A DNA stretch of 8,029 nucleotides, from positions 1 to 8,029 of the forward strand of contig JBOGGN010000192.1 in the NCBI GenBank assembly GCA_050744165.1. The letters run 5' to 3'. Positions 4,340 through 8,029 of this stretch are shown in pieces (within the stretch, counting starts at the first letter, position 1; each line of letters opens with the position of its first letter). The notes below the pieces were generated by a model. The model was not told the origin of the DNA, made no database searches, and saw only the letters and a list, made by a program, of their open reading frames with translations. Source of the stretch: JBOGGN01 sp050744165 (GTDB lineage Bacteria; Actinomycetota; Acidimicrobiia; Acidimicrobiales; Palsa-688). A program made the position numbers and the translations under genes.

Positions 4340-5988
4340 CCTCGTTGTTCATTGCGTCGAGCGGGGGATTCTGGGGCCCAATCGCCAATCCCATCGCGAG
4401 CGTGCTCGCCTTCTTCTATAGCCTTTTCCCCAATTACGGCATCGCGATTGTGCTGCTCACGACCGCCATGATGATCGTGCTCATTCCGCTGACCATCAAG
4501 CAGACGCGTTCGATGTTGGTAATGCAAAAACTGCAGCCCGAAATGAAACGTCTGCAGGAGCAGCACAAGAACGACCGTCAAGCGCTAAACGAGGCCGTCA
4601 TGGCCCTGTACAAGGAGCACAATGCCAGCCCGCTCGGGGGCTGCCTGCCGATGCTGCTGCCGTTCCCGCTGTTCTTCGCCCTTTACCGGGTCCTTGAGGG
4701 CCTGAGCCACTTGGTCCACAAGGGCAAGATAGTGATGTCCCAGCCGGAGTACCTGTCCAAGACGACACGGATGTACCAGGACATCGTCAAGGCTCACGGC
4801 AAACTCGACTCCTTCGGCCTCGACCTCGCGAAGACGGCCAAGAATGCCGGCGGCGGATTCGCCCACAGCCTTCCGTATTTCGTGTTGCTGTTGCTGATGG
4901 TCGGCACACAGTTCTACCAGCAATACCAACTGACCTCGAAAAACCCAGCTATGAAGAGCCAGCCCGGGCAGGCGATGATGATGAAGGTCATCCCGCTTGT
5001 ATTCGGGGTTATCTCGTTTGCATTTCCCGCCGGCCTCATTGTGTATTGGACAGTGAGCAACATCTTCCGGATCGGCCAGCAGTGGGCCCTCTACCGCTAC
5101 GACCCCAAGGTGATGGCACTCGTTTCTGAGGACGTCAAGGAGGTCGAGGCCAAGACCCGTGAGATCGACGCCGGCGGCACCACGACCACCAAGGGGTCCC
5201 GACCTCGCTTCCGTGACCTGCTGAACAACGCCTCCGAGGCGGCAGCCGAACGGCGGAGTGGGGGCGCTAAGGGCGGCACCGGGCCCGGCGACAAGACCGG
5301 CTCTGGCCGCAACGCCGCCGGCGGCACCAAGAAGCCCGGTAGCACCACGCCCGCCAAGGCGGGTGGAGGTCAGAAGAGCCCGCCCCAGAAGGCAGCGGGC
5401 TCTTCGACCAAGGGACCGGTCACCAAGACCGTGCCCGGGAAGACCGGGCCCACCAAGCCCGGCGGCGCGAAACCAGCTGCCGCGAAACCGGGCGCTGACA
5501 AGCCGGGTGTCACCAAGGGCACCCCCGCAAAAGCAGGCAGTGGCCAGCCGGGGACGAATGCCAAGCCGTCGGGGCCGCCCCGCACCGGAACACCTGCCAA
5601 GAACGGCTCGCCGAACAAGAGCCCGACCCCCGCCAAAGCGGCGCCCAACGGTGACCGAGGGGTGGCGGCGAATGGCGCGGGCGCACCAAAGACCGGCACG
5701 GGCGCCGGCTCGCCAGGCAACACGCCTGCAGGCACAAACGGCACCAACGGCACCAGCGGCACCAACGGTCGTTCCAAGGCGCCCGTCACCGGGAACGGTG
5801 CCGACAGCCAGGACCTGATCGATGTGGCGACAAGCGACGGGGCCGACGCCGCCGAAGGCGCGGGTACCGCCTCGAGCGACGGGGCACCTGCTACGAACGG
5901 GGCTCCCAAAGGACGCACCGGCGGGGGCCGGACCGGGGCCGGAAGCTCCCGGGCCATCAGCGGCAACCGCCGGCGAAAGGGCCGGTAG
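4336..5988 (+). CDS. yidC: Membrane protein insertase YidC/Oxa1 family with a long disordered basic tail
   Basis: YidC inserts proteins into the cytoplasmic membrane, alone or with SecYEG. The 550-residue product lacks a large periplasmic domain, as in Gram-positives. The first transmembrane region is at about residues 17-55. A cytoplasmic hairpin follows (KQTRSMLVMQKLQPEMKRLQ), then the conserved GGCLPMLLPFPLFFALY, later helices, and the end of the core near WALYRYDP (about residue 254). ATG 4336 overlaps the yidD stop; the frame is open further upstream, but that part is yidD read out of frame. Two oddities stand out. The arginine normally five residues before the PLT motif in the hydrophilic groove (R366 in E. 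coli, R73 in Bacillus SpoIIIJ) is methionine here (M46). The C-terminal tail, about residues 300-550, is almost wholly Pro/Gly/Lys/Thr/Ala low complexity with KPG and NGTNGT repeats and ends in a basic cluster (RRRKGR). Long basic tails in some YidC proteins contact the ribosome, which may apply here. Confidence 0.97.
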   Translation: MTSLFIASSGGFWGPIANPIASVLAFFYSLFPNYGIAIVLLTTAMMIVLIPLTIKQTRSMLVMQKLQPEMKRLQEQHKNDRQALNEAVMALYKEHNASPLGGCLPMLLPFPLFFALYRVLEGLSHLVHKGKIVMSQPEYLSKTTRMYQDIVKAHGKLDSFGLDLAKTAKNAGGGFAHSLPYFVLLLLMVGTQFYQQYQLTSKNPAMKSQPGQAMMMKVIPLVFGVISFAFPAGLIVYWTVSNIFRIGQQWALYRYDPKVMALVSEDVKEVEAKTREIDAGGTTTTKGSRPRFRDLLNNASEAAAERRSGGAKGGTGPGDKTGSGRNAAGGTKKPGSTTPAKAGGGQKSPPQKAAGSSTKGPVTKTVPGKTGPTKPGGAKPAAAKPGADKPGVTKGTPAKAGSGQPGTNAKPSGPPRTGTPAKNGSPNKSPTPAKAAPNGDRGVAANGAGAPKTGTGAGSPGNTPAGTNGTNGTSGTNGRSKAPVTGNGADSQDLIDVATSDGADAAEGAGTASSDGAPATNGAPKGRTGGGRTGAGSSRAISGNRRRKGR

Positions 5989-5993
5989 CCGGC

Positions 5994-7022
5994 GTGGAGT
6001 GGGTCGAGACCACAGGGCGCAGCGTCGAGGACGCCAAAGAGGCAGCGTTGGACCAGCTCGGCGTCGACGAACAAGACGCCGAGTTCGAGATCGTCGAGGA
6101 GCCCCGATTCGGGCTGTTCGGTCGCCTACGCGCCGAAGCTCGTGTCCGGGCCCGGGTACGCCCAACCAAGCCTCGACCGAAAGAAGAGCGCCGGGACCGC
6201 CGGGGGCGGCAGCGCACCGGCAGTGGCGGCGGTTCGTCGTCGTCAGGGGACGGCCGCGACTCCGGTGTCGACACCAAGGTGCTCACCGGCGCTGCGCCCG
6301 CTGCCCCTGGTCGCAACTCGAAGAGCGGCGAGAGTTCGGTTGATGCAGGGGGCCCTTCATCGGGCGCTGGGGGAACGGCCGGTGGCGCCCGCCGTCGATC
6401 TCGGCGCGGACACGGACGCGGTCCATCTGCCGCCGGCACTGACCCGACGGGCGCTCCTGATCGGAGCCGCCCGGCTGCCCTGGCCACCAAGGACCAGGCC
6501 GACGATGACCACGAATCCGACGCGACAACCCCGGGAGGCGGGATGGACGTTTCACTTGAGGATCAGGCCGTGGTGGCCCGGGAGTTCCTGGAGGGGCTGG
6601 CCGGGCGCATGAGCCTGGTGACCACGATCGACATCAGCCAGCCGGAAGAAGACACTGTGGAGTTGGACCTCCAGGGCCAGGATCTGGGCCTGTTGATCGG
6701 GCCCAAGGGTGCGACGCTGCTTGCCATCCAGGACCTGACGCGGACCGTGGTCCAGCGCAAGACCAGCGCTGGCAACGGCCGGATCCAGGTCGATGTGTCC
6801 GGTTACCGGCGCAAGCGCAAGGACGCCCTCGCTCGTTTCTCCCGTCAAGTGGCCGAAGAGGTCCAGTCGACCGGGAGCAGGCGGGTGCTCGAGCCCATGA
6901 GCGCCGCCGATCGCAAGGTGGTACACGACACGGTCAACCAGATCGAGGGTGTGGCGACCATTTCCGAGGGCGAGGACCCGCGGCGCAGGGTGGTCATCGT
7001 CCCGGTGGCAGCCGGCAGCTGA
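5994..7022 (+). CDS. jag: RNA-binding protein Jag/KhpB (Jag_N, KH and R3H domains)
   Basis: KhpB/Jag binds RNA and in Gram-positives affects cell elongation and division, usually as a partner of KhpA. Three parts are visible in 342 residues. Residues 1-52 form the Jag_N domain, ending in the typical PRFGLFGRLRAEARV. Residues about 53-183 are a low-complexity linker, first Arg-rich, then Gly/Ser-rich, then acidic. Residues about 184-342 hold the KH domain with its GxxG loop (IGPKGATL, G236-G239) and the R3H domain with R307-x3-H311 (RKVVH). The start is GTG 5994, only 5 nt after the yidC stop, which suits the Jag_N beginning (MEWVETTGRSVEDAKEAAL). Location directly after yidC is the conserved bacterial arrangement. 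An internal ATG 6543 with its own ribosome binding site could yield a KH-R3H-only form. Confidence 0.95.
   Translation: MEWVETTGRSVEDAKEAALDQLGVDEQDAEFEIVEEPRFGLFGRLRAEARVRARVRPTKPRPKEERRDRRGRQRTGSGGGSSSSGDGRDSGVDTKVLTGAAPAAPGRNSKSGESSVDAGGPSSGAGGTAGGARRRSRRGHGRGPSAAGTDPTGAPDRSRPAALATKDQADDDHESDATTPGGGMDVSLEDQAVVAREFLEGLAGRMSLVTTIDISQPEEDTVELDLQGQDLGLLIGPKGATLLAIQDLTRTVVQRKTSAGNGRIQVDVSGYRRKRKDALARFSRQVAEEVQSTGSRRVLEPMSAADRKVVHDTVNQIEGVATISEGEDPRRRVVIVPVAAGS
6533..6545 (+). promoter_or_regulatory. Candidate internal ribosome binding site and start within jag
   Basis: GGGAGG (6533-6538) sits 4 nt before an in-frame ATG (6543-6545, codon 184), exactly at the boundary between the linker and the KH domain. 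Initiation here would give a 159-residue KH-R3H protein without Jag_N, similar in plan to the short Jag proteins I recall from mycobacteria. G-rich stretches are common in this DNA, so the site could be coincidental. Confidence 0.3.
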
Positions 7023-7043
7023 TCGCCGGACCGCCGGCCAGCG

Positions 7044-7850
7044 GTGCCCACGAGCCGGCCCGGCGACGACCGGGACCAGGCTGGTAGTACCCGGGACTGG
7101 GCTGGTAGTAGCCGAGGCGGAGGCCAAGACCCGGTTCCAACCGACCAGGAGACGGCCGCCAACCCAGATGCGCCGATGGCGTCTGTGTCCCTGAATCACC
7201 CCCTGAAGGTCAGCAGCAGCCCTGAGTGGAACGCGCTGGCGGCTCGCTTGGCGGTCGCCAGGAATCTTCACTTCCTCGGGCCGGGCGACATCGCTGGACA
7301 CCTGGAACACAGCATGGCGTTCGCCCGCGTGGTCACGCCCCCTCGGCACCTGGCCGTGGACCTCGGCAGCGGCGCCGGTGTACCCGGCCTGGTGTTGGCC
7401 TGTCTCTGGCCCGACTCGCGCTGGTTGCTGGTGGAGTCCAATCAACGTCGGGCCGAGTTCCTGGAACGCAGCCTGCCCCCGCTCGGTCTCACCGGGCGAG
7501 TCGTCGTGGTCTGCGCACGCGCCGAGGTGGTATGCCGCCAGCCCGTCTACCGGGCAACCGCCGACCTCGCGGTGGCCCGCGGGTTCGGACCCCCCGCCGT
7601 TACCGCTGAATGCGCCAGCCCGCTTTTGCGCTCTGGCGGAATTTTGGTGGTGGCTGAGCCACCCGGTGGGCGGCCGGAGCGGTGGCCACCAAGCGCTTTG
7701 GCCGACCTCGGCATGGTGCCCGTTGGCGTCGTCGCGGATCCCGTCGCCATCCAACTGTTGCGCCAAGAGACGCCCTGCCCGGATCGTTACCCCCGGCGGG
7801 TCGGCGTCCCGGCCAAGCGCCCACTCTGGGTGGCTCCCGGTTCCACGTGA
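7044..7850 (+). CDS. rsmG: 16S rRNA (guanine527-N7)-methyltransferase RsmG; start uncertain
   Basis: RsmG (GidB) uses S-adenosylmethionine to methylate G527 of 16S rRNA; loss is known to give low-level streptomycin resistance. Counting from GTG 7044 (268 residues), the Rossmann-type core shows motif I VDLGSGAGVPG (G108xGxG112), the acidic ribose-binding residue in LLVESNQRR (E131), an ADLAVARGF segment and PLLRSGGILVVAE. The family normally has 200-240 residues, and the conserved region starts near SPEWNALAARL, so ATG 7176 (224 residues) is an equally reasonable start. Neither start has a good ribosome binding site. I kept GTG 7044 because it is 21 nt from the jag stop and the extension contains an in-frame 21-base repeat. 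The stop codon lies inside a parS site (TGA 7848-7850), a fixed overlap between coding and segregation signals. Confidence 0.93.
   Translation: MPTSRPGDDRDQAGSTRDWAGSSRGGGQDPVPTDQETAANPDAPMASVSLNHPLKVSSSPEWNALAARLAVARNLHFLGPGDIAGHLEHSMAFARVVTPPRHLAVDLGSGAGVPGLVLACLWPDSRWLLVESNQRRAEFLERSLPPLGLTGRVVVVCARAEVVCRQPVYRATADLAVARGFGPPAVTAECASPLLRSGGILVVAEPPGGRPERWPPSALADLGMVPVGVVADPVAIQLLRQETPCPDRYPRRVGVPAKRPLWVAPGST
7071..7110 (+). repeat. 21-bp-period direct repeat between jag and the RsmG core
   Basis: CGGGACCAGGCTGGTAGTA (7071-7089) and CGGGACTGGGCTGGTAGTA (7092-7110) match at 17 of 19 positions. The period of 21 bases is a whole number of codons. In the rsmG frame it reads RDQAGST RDWAGSS, consistent with a coding, disordered N-terminal extension, though it could also be an untranslated repeat. 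Confidence 0.8.
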
Positions 7851-7853
7851 AAC
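7840..7853 (+). promoter_or_regulatory. parS: parS site 1 (ParB binding), overlapping the rsmG stop codon
   Basis: GTTCCACGTGAAAC differs by one base from the core of the universal parS palindrome (TGTTTCACGTGAAACA), with C for T in the left arm. ParB binds such sites near the origin to organise chromosome segregation. The site supplies the TGA stop of rsmG. Confidence 0.92.
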
Positions 7854-7871
7854 GACCGAGGGCGCTCCCAG

Positions 7872-8029
7872 TTGTCTGCTTCCCAGGACGCAACGCCCGT
7901 TCCACGTGAAACGGTGACTCCCCATCCGCGGTCCACTCGGCTACCGAGCGCCCCCTCGGCGACACCCGTTCCAGGTGAAACCCACACGCTCGATCCGGCG
8001 GCTAGCCCCACACCCGCCACGGTGAAACC
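7872..8029 (+). CDS. parA: Putative N-terminus of ParA/Soj segregation ATPase (partial, runs off right edge)
   Basis: After the rsmG stop, the same frame stays open to the window end. A TTG at 7872 is preceded by GAGGG (7858-7862) with 9 nt spacing. The 52 visible residues begin MSASQDATPVPRETVTPHP and are Pro/Ser/Thr/Ala-rich, with no ATPase motif yet; the Walker A would lie further right. The call rests on three things: parA normally follows rsmG; parS lies just upstream or inside the gene; and the parS sequence is read here as V-P-R-E-T and V-P-G-E-T, as mycobacterial ParA has V-S-R-E-T in its N-terminal extension (from memory). GTG 7914 is an alternative start without a binding site. The reading could instead be non-coding leader, with parA starting beyond the window. 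Confidence 0.45.
   Translation, partial: MSASQDATPVPRETVTPHPRSTRLPSAPSATPVPGETHTLDPAASPTPATVK
7899..7912 (+). promoter_or_regulatory. parS: parS site 2
   Basis: GTTCCACGTGAAAC is identical to site 1 and in the same orientation, 59 bases downstream. With flanks it forms CCGTTCCACGTGAAACGG, an 18-bp palindrome broken only by the same C. It lies in the frame that reads V-P-R-E-T. Confidence 0.92.
7968..7981 (+). promoter_or_regulatory. parS-like site 3 (one further mismatch)
   Basis: GTTCCAGGTGAAAC has the same left-arm C as sites 1 and 2 plus a G in place of the central C, which breaks the CACGTG core. It starts 69 bases after site 2 starts, a multiple of three, and is read in frame as V-P-G-E-T. 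ParB affinity is probably reduced. A still more degenerate copy (GTGAAAC right arm, 8022-8028) follows at the edge. Confidence 0.6.

Noticed and set aside
4585..6165. 526-residue minus-strand frame opposite yidC
   Set aside because: Long only because the opposite strand is GC-rich low-complexity sequence; yidC is unmistakable on the plus strand.
7787..8020. 77-residue minus-strand frame across the parS region
   Set aside because: Its repeated peptides (PGTGVA, RGTGVA) are just the parS copies read backwards; no start signal or family match.
7914..8029. GTG 7914 as the start of parA
   Set aside because: No ribosome binding site; TTG 7872 has GAGGG at good spacing and includes the VPRET peptide. 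Kept only as an alternative.

Overview
The window is GC-rich bacterial chromosome containing the conserved cluster that usually lies near the replication origin: rpmH-rnpA-yidD-yidC-jag(khpB)-rsmG on the + strand, leading into parS sites and the apparent start of parA. The Jag/RsmG/ParA order, the very high third-codon-position GC, the frequent GTG starts and the L34 and YidC sequences suggest an actinobacterium. An acidimicrobial-type lineage is my best guess; this comes from pattern recognition, not a search.

Left part (1-3280), all on the - strand. It opens with the N-terminal part of a nuclease-like protein (1-875) that runs off the window edge and carries a D-V-D ... E-C-K motif, probably a restriction-type PD-(D/E)XK enzyme in visibly less GC-rich DNA. 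Next come about 280 bases I cannot assign and then tRNA-Gly(CCC) (1165-1235), whose 3' end faces the nuclease. That is the geometry of an element integrated at a tRNA gene. After this come a small membrane protein overlapping the end of an EamA/DMT transporter, and a DUF4190-type membrane protein with a Pro/Gly/Tyr-rich N-terminal half. dnaA is not next to rpmH within this window.

Right part (3281-8029), one tightly packed + strand operon. The products serve ribosome assembly (L34), tRNA 5' maturation (RnpA), membrane protein insertion (YidD, YidC), RNA binding (Jag/KhpB), 16S rRNA methylation (RsmG) and chromosome segregation (parS/ParA). Most junctions overlap or nearly touch: GTGA for rnpA/yidD, ATGA for yidD/yidC, 5 nt for yidC/jag. 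YidC, Jag and probably RsmG carry long low-complexity, intrinsically disordered segments.

The most striking feature is the rpmH/rnpA junction. The frame of rnpA has no ATG, GTG or TTG between the rpmH stop and the conserved RnpA domain. The nearest such start upstream is an ATG four nucleotides before the rpmH GTG, behind the same Shine-Dalgarno sequence, so rpmH would lie wholly inside rnpA out of frame. This resembles the arrangement described for Thermus. A CTG that overlaps the rpmH stop is the competing explanation.

A second notable feature is at the right end. parS-like sites overlap the rsmG stop codon and are also read in frame as V-P-(R/G)-E-T inside the putative ParA N-terminus.
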